From: Shinisaurus crocodilurus
Lineage: Eukaryota; Chordata; Lepidosauria; Squamata; Shinisauridae
Assembly (NCBI GenBank): GCA_021292165.1
Contig: CM037878.1
Location: forward strand, 196,353,118-196,417,117
Reading direction: 5' to 3'
DNA: 64,000 nt
Shown here one piece after another: positions 31,140 to 41,974 of the stretch; the first letter of the stretch is position 1; each line of letters opens with the position of its first letter. The position numbers were made by a program, and so were the translations under genes. A model generated the notes under the pieces. That model searched no databases. It was not told the origin of the DNA and was given only the letters and a program-made list of their open reading frames with translations.

Positions 31140-31655
31140 AAAATATAGAAAGGAAATTATAAGTCTTCTAGCAGGTTATCTGAAGGATCGTCTCTTCCCA
31201 TATACCGGTATACCTGCCTGGACCCTAAGATCATCCTCAGCAGTCTACCTCTGGAAGCCTCTGCCAAAGGAAGTGAGGTGGGTGTCTACTAGGAAGAGGG
31301 GCCTTTTCTGCTGTGGCACCCTGGTTGTGGAATTAACTTCCCAGAGAGACTCGCCTGACACCTACATTGTGCTCTTTCCGGCACCAGGTGAAGACCTTAT
31401 TTTACCAGGAATTTTAGTAATTTATTCTCTGTTTTAAATCATTTACTGTATTTTAAATCTCTGTACTGCTGCTAGGTTTTATTTAGACCTTTACTCCTAT
31501 TTTATACTATAGTTTTAAATTTTTAATGTGTATACTGTATTTTATGTTGTATTATGTGGTTTTAATTGTTGTGAACCACCCAGAGCTTCGGTGGTATAGA
31601 AATGTAAATACATAATAAATAAATAAATAAATAAATAAATAAGCAAACAAATAAA
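31140..31655 (+). mobile_element. L2-like LINE 3' end
   Basis: A degraded ORF2 C-terminus is followed by the 3' UTR with TTGTTGTGAACCACCCAGAG, then CGGTGGTATAGAAATGTAAA and an (AAAT)n/(AAAC)n tail at 31615-31660. It is orthologous in position to the C-terminal part seen at 20150-20500, but on the other strand. Frames are broken. Confidence 0.75.
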
Positions 31656-31659
31656 CAAA

Positions 31660-31765
31660 CCCATAGTTAACCTATCGGTCTGGGTTTGCATGTAACAACT
31701 CAGGATTCAACAATCCATACTCAACCCATATTCTGGGTTGTTGTTACATGCAAACCAGTTTTTGG
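31660..31765. repeat. imperfect hairpin (MITE-like)
   Basis: CTGGGTTTGCATGTAACAAC at 31680-31699 pairs with GTTGTTACATGCAAACCAG at about 31740-31758. The loop also contains AACCCATATTCTGGGTT. It is probably a short DNA element of unknown family. Confidence 0.55.
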
Positions 31766-32655
31766 CAACTACATGCAAACTACAAAGGGAGAGAGAGAGA
31801 GAGAACGAACCAAATATCACAATGGATTTTTGCTTTCACATTAGTAGAGTCAGAAGCAAGGTTATTTTGTTCAGCCCTAATTTTTGGCAACAGATGTCTT
31901 CTGTCTTTGGACCAGACGCTAGATATACAGTAATCACTTTTGGAGGGTATTTTAACTGCATGGTAAGTCATTTGGCAACCTTCTTCTTTTGTCTGGAGAG
32001 CAGCTGGCACAGGGCAAACAGACAGAGGCATCTATTTTAACAGACAATGAACTGGTCATAGTAAAATGTGAATTACAGATATCAATTTTCTAGTTATAAG
32101 GCACAACAGTTGCACCACAGAAAGAAAGAGGCTGTTTAAAACTTACCTCTCTTAAATGTTGGTTTAATTCATTAGCTCTTGGCAATAGGTCTAGGAAGTG
32201 TAATCCTTTTGGACAATTGGACCTAAAGAGGCCAGCACACCCATGCATACTGTGCTGATGACAGTAAGTGCTTGGCATGAAGCTATTTCACTGGTAAAGG
32301 CCAGAAATGCTCTACTTGCCAGGCATACAATGCATTTTGTAGCTGAGATAGCATTTGCTTTAGAGGATCAGGCTACCTGCTGTGTTTATATAAAATCCAA
32401 ACCTTTGAATATTGGCCAAGATATAATAAAAATAATCCTTGAACAATAGAATGCACTAGAGAGATTTATTAAGAGTTTTGCCAACTTTTTCAGTTCATGA
32501 AGGGCATAACAGCAGATGTGCTGGGGGCTGGCAGGAATCCATGGAATTAGAATAATAAACAATAAACTAATTGCATACACTATCATTGCCATCTCAGTCA
32601 ATACAAAGAGCCTAAACAAAAACAATTCTAGATATAAAACACAAGGGAGAGGAAG
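31766..32655. other. no recognised feature
   Basis: Apart from a GA run at 31790-31803, nothing recognisable. Confidence 0.35.
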
Positions 32656-32939
32656 AATGGGTTGCATCCAACACTGTACCATTCAGAGAAGGGCTTTTGA
32701 TCTAGCAGAGAACTCTGCGAATAGAAGAGGCAGGAGGTGATTTTCACCAAATTTCCCTCTCCCTGAAGCCCTCTGCTCCACTTCTCACTGTTCCAGAGGG
32801 GGTGCATGGGAAAATCAGCCAAAATCACCTCCTCTGTTCCATTAGTGGAGGCTTCCACTAGATCAAAAGCCCTTCTGCAAACAGAAAGACTCCGTCCACT
32901 CACAGAAAGGCAATGCAGCACCCAGTCGGGCAACCCAAT
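32656..32939. mobile_element. long-TIR MITE (GGGTTGC ends)
   Basis: The element is 32659-32936. It begins GGGTTGCATCCAAC and ends GGGCAACCC, with inner arms AGAAGGGCTTTTGATCTAG (about 32694-32712) and CTAGATCAAAAGCCCTTCT (about 32859-32877) that pair perfectly. AAT flanks both ends. The inner arm is the longest perfect pairing. Confidence 0.7.
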
Positions 32940-33166
32940 ACCCAATTTGTGGCTCATACTTTAAGGCAGTGTTTTCAGACATCCTTAACTATAACATTTC
33001 CTAAGTCACCAACATGCCTTTTCTTCAGTTTTGTATGTGGCAGCACCATGTTCCATTTTGAAACATAAGCCCCAATCCAAAGGAAATCCACATGTGGAAG
33101 TAGGTTGGGCACATGTATCTTGTTGCCAGAGAGCTTGTACATGTATTATGACAATTGGACACATTG

Positions 33167-33196
33167 GGTTGGATCCAGAATTAGTCTTGCTTAGAA
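33167..33196. mobile_element. MITE left part, cut by the copia insertion
   Basis: GGGTTGGATCCAGAATTAGT then CTTGCTTAGA matches the MITE at 49951-50034 (reverse orientation inside). Its continuation GTAGACTCATTGAAAGCAAT lies at 38115 onward, on the other side of the copia element. Confidence 0.6.
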
Positions 33197-33746
33197 TGTG
33201 AGAGTTGGACTGACCCGGGTTCAAAAGCTCCCCTAGCCAATGACCCTCAGTCCCAGTCACGCAAGCGGAAGGAGGAGATAACAGCAGTTAATAAAGATTA
33301 AAGAGTTTATTTGTAAGACCCAATTACATGGGATTAAGGCAATCAATGCATCTCTACTCACTACATCATAGCAGACTCAAATCCTATACCCCAGTGGTAA
33401 GGCTAGATGAAGTGAAGTCCAGAACAATCCACATGTCGTGCTGAGACGAACAAGCAGCAGAGAGAGAGATGAAGAGGAATGACGGAAGCAAGCTATCAGC
33501 AAGTGTGCTAGCTTATATACCCCAGACCCTGCACCTATAAATAGGATATTACTCACTCCAGTGTATAACCCATTCATCAACATGTTTACTGCTTCAAACC
33601 TGTTCAAGGCTGCTGAGTCACATCACCTCGAGACCATGTCTCCTGACCAAAGGCCTTGTATACTTGAACTCAAGTAACACCCACCAGGTCAGGTGATAAT
33701 CCCGATGTCAGGTGGTAATCTCGTTCTGCCTATGCAAAACCCAACA
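33197..33746 (-). repeat. 3' LTR of copia element
   Basis: This is the downstream LTR in the element's own orientation. On the minus strand it starts TGTTGGGTTTTGC and ends CTCTCACA. It has a TATA-like box (plus-strand CTTATATA, 33512-33519) and a polyadenylation signal (plus-strand TTTATT, 33306-33311) about 200 bases downstream of it. Confidence 0.9.
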
Positions 33747-33761
33747 TCCCCCTGCTTTTGC
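33747..33761 (-). promoter_or_regulatory. polypurine tract of copia element
   Basis: The minus strand reads GCAAAAGCAGGGGGA directly before the 3' LTR. This fixes the orientation of the element. Confidence 0.8.
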
Positions 33762-34324
33762 ATTTGCGCAGAACGTGGTTATTTACCTCATACAACAGCA
33801 ACAGCTTTGTTGACATCTGATGCTGTTCCTTCATCTATGGACTTTGATAAAAAAAACTTCTGCAGGAATGACTTTACCTGTCAGAAATTTGAACCACCAT
33901 CAAATCACTTCTGATGTATCCCTCCTTATGACACAGTTTTATTTGCAAACCCAAAACGTTGTGTATTGCTATCTGCCTGCAGCATAGCAATCCTGCCTTG
34001 GTTTCTGAAAAAACTGTAATAGGTTTTTCACATCATTTAAACATTTTTAACAATTTAAACTATTTAAACAAATGCATTCACTATTCAAGCCTTACAATGG
34101 CATAATAGCACAATACATAATACAATGCATTCAGTTCAGCTTCAGTTGAACTCTAACTTCTAAATGATTGTTTCTACAAAATCAATTAAACAAAGTATGG
34201 TTATAAAAATAACAAACTTCAGGTGTGTTCTAGTTGTTCTTACTATCACAACCACAACTGGCATTTCTGTGAATCTGTAAGCCACCTGTGCTCTGACTTG
34301 TAACTCTTAGTCTGAAGTGTGATG

Positions 34325-34430
34325 TTCCCTCCAGATAACACTCAACTCCTTTTCAGAGCTCTCCAAGCATGTCCTGTTGGTCTAACAGTCTGCCCATTAC
34401 ACTGACAGCAATACCTGGCCTTGTTGCTTG
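34325..34430 (-). pseudogene. copia RT C-terminal relic (TRPDI region)
   Basis: The minus strand encodes TRPGIAVSV, and after a frame change HAWRALKR and YLEGT. These match the TRP-I and HW-ALKR-YL-GT blocks at the end of copia RT. They lie about 320 bp from the DD relic at 34735, the normal distance. Frame breaks lie between the blocks. RNase H should follow toward 33762 but is too decayed to mark residues. Confidence 0.7.
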
Positions 34431-34726
34431 TACAGTAAAGCTCAACAGCCCAATGCTCCTGTGTAGCATTCAAACTGCTTTTCCATCAGCATGTGCTTGA
34501 AAATCCCCAATTATTTGGAGTCTCTCACTGAGTTAACTATCTCCAAATTCTCAATCACATCCATGATATTTCTCTGGTTTGTTGCAGTAAGTACTGCCCT
34601 CTTGGTTTTCCCTCAACTTCTATTTACAAATAGTTGATCCACCACCAAGCAGTTTCAATTCAATGAAATTCCAAACCCTGGATCAATTATATCATATTGC
34701 TTTTATCTGTCCAGAAAAAAAAAAAA

Positions 34727-34766
34727 GACAATAGATCATCCAACTAAACAAAGTACATACAGTCTA
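34727..34766 (-). pseudogene. copia RT catalytic motif relic (LDDLL)
   Basis: The minus strand reads YFV, a stop, then LDDLLS at the expected place for the copia YVDD-L catalytic box (the DD codons are 34735-34740). A stop codon lies just before the aspartates. Confidence 0.55.
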
Positions 34767-35165
34767 TGTCTCTGTTCCTCCTGTTCAACAAACAAACATT
34801 GATCTGCCTCTCTGTGCAAATCTCACTTCAACAATGTTTGAGTTCAAAACAGAATTCCAGCCTCCAGCTGATTCTAGCTTTTCCTAAAGAAAATTCTCAG
34901 ACAGTTTTCCATTTAAAGACTTCCTCTCATTTAAAATGTTTATGTTCCAATATTTCCACTGTGAAATATTCTTACATTTCCACATTCTTAAACATCAGTC
35001 TAACTGTTTCCAAAGCAAATTGTTGTTGCACTCATCTTATGATTATCCTGCTCCTTTTAACTTGAGTAAAAATCACAAGCAACCAATCTTGCTATTTGTC
35101 ATGTAACCTTTTCCAATCTGGTTAGTTTTCACTTAAAAAATCTATCTGGTAACAATGAGTTCCAT

Positions 35166-35275
35166 GGACTGCTGTTTGTTTCACCAGCTTCCATGTTTTG
35201 TTCTTTATCCAAAGAATTCAACTCAGCTTGCATAGCCTGAAGCTATGGTTCAGCTTCCTTAACAGACAATTTTTT
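35166..35275 (-). pseudogene. copia RT N-terminal relic
   Basis: The minus strand encodes KEAEP, a stop, LQAMQAELNSLDKEQ and, after a one-base shift, NTWKLVKQTAV. This matches the W--AM--E--SL--N-TW-LV block that opens copia RT. It is about 520 bp from the catalytic relic, which is normal spacing. Confidence 0.7.
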
Positions 35276-36064
35276 CACCTCTTTGAAATTTTTAAAGTTT
35301 CAAATGGCTTTTCCTGCAAATTCATCCTGATATCTCACAGGTTGTTTGACTCACCTGTTCCTTACCTCATCAGTTATCAGGTTCCTGTTCCAATAAATTT
35401 GCACCAATGATGAACAATCATTTGTTTAGTCTCCACTAAACCAAATGTGTATCAGAGTTTGTCAAATTTACCTGACTGTCTTTCAGCAAATGCTTTTCTA
35501 TTCTGACTCTGCACTTGATGCTTCTCCTGCATTAACAGAATTAATTTTGAAAAATGATCTCACCTTTTCATTCAGCATTATACTCAACACTTCTAGATAA
35601 TCTCACTATCCAAGTGTTGTTCATGTAAAACACAATATTCTCATTTCTAGAAAAATCTCATGTAAGCTCCCTTACAGATTTCTTCTAACTTTGAGGTGTA
35701 TGTACCTTCATATCAGATCCAAGATCCTGAAATGTTTCTCCAGAAGATTCTTCCTTCTACACTACTTTCTATAAGGTGTACAGTTCATTGCAGAACTAAA
35801 ACTTCTATCATGTACATAATCAAAACATTTAAGAGCTTCTACCCAAACCTCATTATCCAAATTAGTATCACCTCTTCTGAGTGTTTGTTTACTCTTCTAC
35901 ACAATCCATGTGTTCAATATCACATCCTGTTAGAAAGTCATGAAAGCATGCACTGAATTGAACTTCCCCATATCTCAAAAGAAAATAGGTAACATGGGTA
36001 ATATGCTTGTTTCCCATCCAAGCACAAAACACCTTGACTTTGTTCAATACTTCAGTTTTCTATC

Positions 36065-36175
36065 TAACATGTACACAACCTGTACCTCGTGTATTGATCA
36101 ATTGACATCATGAAATAACATGCCATTCCTCTAAAGCCCATCAGAGTACCCACAAGATCGCCAAGAACAAATTGA
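36065..36175 (-). pseudogene. copia integrase core relic
   Basis: The minus strand reads LGDLVGTLMGFRGMACYF and SIDQYTRYRLCT. This resembles the integrase core start of copia elements: D-x-G-P, aromatic residues, then the D-Y-(S/T)-R-Y block. Stops follow. It sits upstream of RT, as required for Ty1/copia order. Confidence 0.6.
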
Positions 36176-37545
36176 ATGAAATGAACTGGTTTTTCAGCTT
36201 GCCTTCCAGTTTACCTGTTGAAGCTAGCATCCCTTGTTTATGTGCACAAAATTACCTTTCATGTGAAAATTACAATTTCCAAATGCTTTCCCCACCAGAG
36301 TTTGCATTTTCTTTCACAAGCCTGTGAATCTAAACGATCAAACAATCATGTGATATGCATGCATGTACATGTCATACATATAAGCATTTAACCTTTTTAT
36401 AGTTGCAGCAGTACAACTTTCCATTTCTTTATTTACATCATTACAATATAAAAGAAATAATCCATCTCTTAGCTTTGCCATATAAACATACCTTATATAT
36501 GCAGTATTTTACATTTGCTACAGAAAAATCCACAATATACTCAAGTCATATATACATTCAGTACATTTCCTGACATTTCAAGAGCATATATTACACTTTC
36601 TTGAATCCAAGTTATCCAACTTTCAAGAAATACAGTTTCAAAAAACATGACTGTTAAACCTCTTGACCATTTGCATAGTCCTCTTCCTGTTTATTTATGT
36701 CCAACACAGAAAGCTTCGTTTAAACAATCCACTGTTTTCTGTCCAAACAAAATAATGTCCATTTTGTTATGTCCTGGGTTAAAACACAAAGGTTTTCCCA
36801 TCAGCAGCACCCCTGCTGATTTCAAGCTCCTTCTTCTGTGATCCCACATGAAGAAAATGAAGAACAGCTTCTCATTTTAAGCACAGCTTTCTCTGTTCAA
36901 AACTGCCGCGCTGCTTTTCTTCTGTTTTAAAACCACGCCTCCGCTGGTTTGATACAGCCTCCGCTGTAGTATCAGGTTTCCCAAGATACATTCCTGTCAC
37001 ATGTGACTTTGCTTTGCTGCGACATGACGTTCCAGATGCTTTGCTCACGTCAGACGTAATCCACGCATTTGTAATCCAAGCCACTTGTTGATACAATGCA
37101 AAAGATAGCTGATCCGCTGCTGTGTGAAGAAGAAAACTGTAAATGAAATATGATCCTCCTGAAGATTATTTCTTTGCCCGATACAGCTCCTTGACAATCA
37201 CTCCAGCAAGCTGTGGAAAACAAAATCCTTGTGTCCAGAGTTGTTCACTTTTCAGCCTAGTAGCTGCCCGAATAGCCTCGGAATTTTGCCAAGCCTGGCA
37301 CCTCCGTTTCAGCTTGTTTCAAAACGAAAAATCCTCCATCTCTCTGTCCCGCATTTTTGTTGTGCTGCATTCCAAGCCGCTGTTATCAGCTCCCAGCTTT
37401 AGCAACACCGCATAGCCTTCCGGTTTGTTTACAAACCGTTCTTACAAATAGTAAACAAATTCCTTTAACTCTATAACTGCTGAATTTTTCCGAACTGCGT
37501 CTCTGTGGCTTATCTGCCCATCTGAGATAACCATCAGATCTTTAT
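36176..37545 (-). pseudogene. presumed gag-protease region of copia element
   Basis: By position this should hold gag and protease. No frame is long. The minus strand near 36756-36785 reads CFNPGHNK, possibly a decayed zinc knuckle, but I cannot show protease residues. A 74-codon minus frame ending at 36872 has no recognised domain. Confidence 0.35.
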
Positions 37546-37561
37546 CTGGACCCATAACCGA
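37546..37561 (-). promoter_or_regulatory. primer-binding site: initiator tRNA-Met anticodon arm
   Basis: The plus strand CTGGACCCATAACC (37546-37559) equals the initiator tRNA-Met anticodon arm CTGGGCCCATAACC except for one base. It starts 2 nt inside the 5' LTR. Drosophila copia is primed by the same internal fragment of initiator tRNA-Met. Confidence 0.8.
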
Positions 37562-38109
37562 TGTGAGAGTTGGACTGACCCGGGTTCAAAAGCTCCCCTA
37601 GCCAATGACCCTCAGTCCCAGTCACGCAAGCGGAAGGAGGAGATAACAGCAGTTAATAAAGATTAAAGAGTTTATTTGTAAGACCCAATTACATGGGATT
37701 AAGGCAATCAATGCATCTCTACTCACTACATCATAGCAGACTCAAATCCTATACCCCAGTGGTAAGGCTAGATGAAGTGAAGTCCAGAACAATCCACATG
37801 TCGTGCTGAGACGAACAAGCAGCAGAGAGAGAGATGAAGAGGAATGACGGAAGCAAGCTATCAGCAAGTGTGCTAGCTTATATACCCCAGACCCTGCACC
37901 TATAAATAGGATATTACTCACTCCAGTGTATAACCCATTCATCAACGTTTACTGCTTCAAACCTGTTCAAGGCTGCTGAGTCACATCACCTCGAGACCAT
38001 GTCTCCTGACCAAAGGCCTTGTATACTTGAACTCAAGTAACACCCACCAGGTCAGGTGATAATCCCGATGTCAGGTGGTAATCTCGTTCTGCCTATGCAA
38101 AACCCAACA
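37562..38109 (-). repeat. 5' LTR of copia element
   Basis: This 548-bp copy is identical to 33197-33746 save a 2-bp indel. The TATA-like box falls at 37877-37884. Confidence 0.9.
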
Positions 38110-38205
38110 TTGAGTAGACTCATTGAAAGCAATGGAATAAGTTAGTCATGCTTAACCATTGAAATCAATGGGGCAAGTTAGTCATGCTTATAATAGACCT
38201 TTAAG
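38110..38205. mobile_element. MITE right part beyond copia insertion
   Basis: The sequence continues GAGTAGACTCATTGAAAGCA, then GTTAGTCATGCTTA twice. It pairs with the left part at 33167-33196. Confidence 0.55.
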
Positions 38206-38656
38206 GAGGTCCAGATGATGTTGTCTTCCATTTGTAACCACTCTTTGTTTTCCCACCACTACTTCCATCTTTTCAACCAATTTACCTGGAACAGACAATA
38301 ACAGAAGTTCACCTAGAATGTATACCACAGGTTAGGAAAGGTAGCGTGCAGACAATAAGAGATGCAAAAAAGCATTTTTGTGGAGCATATCATTAACAAC
38401 ATCGAGGCTAACAATAAATTATTTAAATATATGAAAAGCAGGAAACCAGCTAGGGAGGCAGTTGGACCACTGGATGTTAATGGAGTTAAAGAAATACTAA
38501 ATGAGGATAAGGAGAGTGCAGAGAAGCTAAGTTCTTAAAGAACACAAATATGAAATTGCTGATTTTCTAACAAAAATATGTAACACATCCCTAAGATCAG
38601 CCTCTCTACCAATTTTTAAAAAGAAATCCAGGGGGGATCCAGGAAATTACAGGCCA

Positions 38657-39073
38657 GTGAGCTTAATGTCTGTTCCGGGGGGGGGGGGGGATGGTGAAAA
38701 CAATATTAAAGATAAAATTAGTAAGCATATAGAATATCAAGGCCTGCGGGAAAAGGATCAACATGGCTTCTGCAAAGGTAAGTCTTGTCTCACTAACCTT
38801 TTAGAGTTCTTTGAGAGTGTCAATAAACATGTGGATAGGGGTGATCTGGTAGACATTGTTTACTTGGACTTTCAAAAGGCTTCTGACAAAGTCCCTCACC
38901 AAAGACTCCTGAGCAAACTTAGTAGTCATGGAATAAGAGGGGAGGTCCTCTTATGGATCAGTAACTGGTTAAAGAACAGAAAGCAGAGAGTAGGAATAAA
39001 TGGTGAATTCTCCCAATGGAGAGATATAAAAGTGGGATCCCATAGGGACCAATGCTTTTTAACCTATTCATAA
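38657..39073 (+). pseudogene. CR1 ORF2 reverse transcriptase fragment
   Basis: This 138-codon open stretch has DQHGFCKGKSCLTNLLEFF, DIVYLDFQKASDKVPH (the first catalytic aspartate block of CR1 RT), LLSKLSSHGI and WISNWLKNRKQRV. The expected FADD box would follow but is lost, since frames break after 39073. Just beyond, the plus strand still reads the FINDLDLG-like block and DDTK with shifts. The first residues (before about 38690) cross a G-run of 12. Confidence 0.8.
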
Positions 39074-39404
39074 ATGATCTGGATTTAGGAGTGAGCAGTG
39101 AAGTTTTAGATGACACCAAATGATTTAGGATGGTTAAAACAAAAAGGATTGCGAGGAGCTCTAAAAGGTTTTTTCCAAACTGGGAGAATAGGCATGTAAA
39201 AAATGGCAAATGTGGTTTAATGTAAGCAAATGTAAAGTGATGCATGTTGGGGAGAAAATCCCAACCAATTGTAAGCTGATGGGATCTGAGCTAGCTGTGA
39301 CTAACCAAGAAAGGTCTTGGGGTTGTGGTGGCTCACTCGATGAAAATGTCAACCCAGTGTGTGGTGACTGTGAAAAAGGCAAATTCCATGTTAGGCATAA
39401 ATAC

Positions 39405-39572
39405 TGGTCACTCACTGGGTGACTTTGGGCCAGTCACTAACTCTCAGCCTAACCTACCTCACAGGGTTGTTGTGAGGATAAAATGGAGAGGAGGAGGATT
39501 ATGTAAGCCGCCTTGGGTTCCTTGCAGGAAAAAGACGGGGTATAAATATAATAAATAAATAAATAAATAGGA
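39405..39572 (+). mobile_element. tRNA-SINE (3' part) inside CR1
   Basis: TGGGTGACTTTGGGCCAGTC, then CAGCCTAACCTACCTCACAG, TTGTTGTGAGGATAAAATGG, GCCGCCTTGGGTTCCTTGCA and an AATAAATAAATAAAT tail. CR1 text stops at TTAGGCATAAATACTGG and resumes after the tail. The B-box head is missing, so this copy is 5'-truncated. Confidence 0.8.
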
Positions 39573-40247
39573 AAGGAACTGAACATAAAACTGTCAAGAT
39601 CATACTTCCCTTATACAAATCTATGGTGTGACCACACTTAGAATACTGTGTACAGTTCTAGTCACTGCACCTAAAAAAGTTGGGAAAAGTGCAGAAAAAG
39701 GCAACTAAAATGATCAAGGGGCTGGAGCAACTCCCCTGTGAGGAAAGGTTATAGCAGCTGGGATTGTTTAGCTTAGAAAAAGGTGAGTAAGGTGAGATAG
39801 AAGTGTACACAATTATGCCTGATGTGGAGAAAGTGGAAATGGAGACATTTTTCTCCCTCTCTCATTCCATGAACTGATTGGTGGGAGATTCAGGACAGAT
39901 AAGAGGAAGCACTTCTCCACACCACACAGCATATACTAGTTACACTATGGAATTCACTTCTACAAGATGTACTGGTGGCCACCAACTTGGATGGATTTAA
40001 AGGGGAATTGGACAAAGTCATGGAGGAGAAGACTATCAATGGCTACTAGTCCTCCAGTATCAGAGGCTGTATGCCCATGTACACCACTTGCTGGGGAACA
40101 TGGGCAGGAGGGTGCTATTGCACTCATGTCCTACATGTGGGTTTCCCACAAACAGCTGGTTGGACACTATATGAACAGAATGCTGGGCTAGATGGACTCT
40201 TGGTCTCATCCAGGATGGCTTTTCTTATGTTCTTACTTTCTAGCAAG

Positions 40248-40589
40248 TCAGCTGTGTGCTTGAGAAAGTGGGATGGCAGAACAAGTACCCCTCAATCTCA
40301 TTTCCCTTAGCAGTTCACAAAGCAACAGTACAGTCATTTGGACTTTCAAATCTTACAATACCTACCTTATTACAGTTCAGTTTCTTGTTACTCTCACATT
40401 TAAAGAAAAAGAGCTCTTTTAAACACTAAAACCTCTGTGGGTCTGTCACTACTCTGAAGTCTCCCACTACACAAATTCTTAAGCACACATTGGACTTTAA
40501 ACCAGCTACATGAATTAGTTCCTTGTGATACTGTTCTGCGGTGGATATTTTACAGGTCTAGTAAAACCACAATGAAATACATACACATG

Positions 40590-40625
<36 letters not shown>

Positions 40626-41370
40626 AATATTAAAGCTCTATTATTGATTTTTAGGGCTTATTTTCCAAGTGAAAAGTTGAAGCGGCTTCGATATCCCTGC
40701 AACCAGATCCCTGTCTGGCAGAAAACCAGTCAACTGCAAGGACATACACACCACCACATTTTCCCGCACTCTTAAGAGACCTAGACCATGATGTGTGTAC
40801 ACATATAGTTGCCAGTCAATCATATTCCACCTCTCTAATTATTTCTTCAGTGAAGTGATTTTTTTTTTTTAATTACTAAAAAAATGCAGACTTGACCAGA
40901 TTGAAATCGGGAGGCTTTTGGACCCGGCTCCTGTTAAGTCAGTGGGGGTCAAACGGGCCTGGCAAGGGAAAGTAAGTCTGAGAGAGACAAAGCAAAGCCC
41001 CTGGCAAAGGCAGGTGGAAGTGAATCTGGGTCAAGGAGCAGAACACCCCCAATGCTCTTTGTTCTTGAAGTACAGAAACAGGTGTCTGGCCTGGATACTC
41101 TTGGGGAGAGCAAGGAGTAATCGGGCTTCATTCACATGACCAATGTGAGCCTCTTAGGTGCTGAGGAGAGCTTCTGTAGGTCTGATTAATCTCCCTGTAG
41201 TTCTCTTCTTTGATCTGCGTTCAGCACTGGTGCCTAGGCCAAGTCCCTGCTGTGGGTTTGACAGAGGTTGGCATCGGAGTACTGATAGCTTTTAATTGTG
41301 CACATTGCCAGCAAGAAAATATTTGAACAGGGGCATAGACTAATTTGGATTCAGAGTTAAAGCAAAACTT
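40248..41370. other. no recognised gene; (CA)n at 40593-40625
   Basis: There is a CA/CG run at 40593-40625 and a T-run at 40859-40871. Otherwise I see nothing. Confidence 0.4.
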
Positions 41371-41374
41371 AAAA

Positions 41375-41400
41375 AGTGTGTGTTTGTGTGTGTGTGTGTA
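41375..41400. repeat. (GT)n microsatellite
   Basis: Short GT run. Confidence 0.85.
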
Positions 41401-41539
41401 AACATATACTATATACACAGGCTGTTTTTATTTATTTATCATATCTAAAAAAAATATCTCTAAACAGTTTACTATAATATTTAGAGCAAATGTTTTCAAA
41501 ATCCACATCTGTGCCTATCACTTTCCATTTTTATATATT

Positions 41540-41640
41540 TCTTTTTATTTATTCATACGATATTTATACCCCACCTTTCTGTTGCGTACAGCAGCACCCA
41601 AGATGGCTTACAATACAATCAAAATGTATTGTACTGTACT
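41540..41640 (-). mobile_element. LINE or SINE 3' tail fragment
   Basis: The plus strand reads TTTATTTATTCATACGATAT, then TATACCCCACCTTTCTGTTG and CACCCAAGATGGCTTACAAT, a reversed tail of the type used by squamate SINEs and LINEs. Confidence 0.5.
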
Positions 41641-41700
41641 GTATGTAAATGTACTGTAAACATTCACAGTTTAACAAAACTATATATAGAGATATATATA

Positions 41701-41703
41701 GAT

Positions 41704-41736
<33 letters not shown>

Positions 41737-41738
41737 AG
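41701..41738. repeat. (CA)n-(GA)n microsatellite
   Basis: A short CA run passes into about 14 GA units. Confidence 0.9.
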
Positions 41739-41974
41739 CAACTGTTTGGGAAATCACAGTTCAAAGGTCAACCAAGCCAATGGGTTTGTTGAAAGGTAAA
41801 ACTTGATGATGGAACACCATCAGTGTGGGGAGGGGTTTAGATGGATCTCCATGGGCTGGGTGTCATTGTAAAGAAGGCCTCTCCTGCGCACCCACCAACA
41901 AAATTTCAGGTGGTGGTGGGACACACAGAAGACTCTCCTCCAATGAGGGAGGGTTCTTCAGTATCCTGGTCACA

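Larger units (their letters stand above)
33197..38109 (-). mobile_element. Ty1/copia LTR retrotransposon with decayed pol
   Basis: Direct repeats of 550 bp (33197-33746) and 548 bp (37562-38109) start TGTGAGAG and end CCCAACA. They are identical except for an AT dinucleotide in the left copy near 33582. Orientation is minus. A purine tract (minus-strand AAAAGCAGGGGGA) lies beside the left LTR, and a primer site matching the initiator tRNA-Met anticodon arm lies beside the right LTR. Minus-strand relics of integrase, RT and RT C-terminus occur in the copia order and with normal spacing, but all frames have stops and shifts. Flanks fit a 5-bp duplication of a TAGAG target, reading TAGAA at the left and TTGAG at the right, each one base off. 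The insertion splits a MITE. Near-identical LTRs with a dead pol suggest that this lineage moved in trans, or that the LTRs were homogenised. Confidence 0.88.
38290..40247 (+). mobile_element. CR1 LINE, 5'-truncated
   Basis: From the region before RT to the 3' end. The 3' part reads GGTGGCCACCAACTTGGATG, then GAATGCTGGGCTAGATGGAC and the octamer-like tail TTCTTATGTTCTTA at 40226-40240. A SINE interrupts it at about 39405-39572. ORF2 is broken by several stops. A smaller fragment of the same 3' end lies reversed at 26697-27015. Confidence 0.88.
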
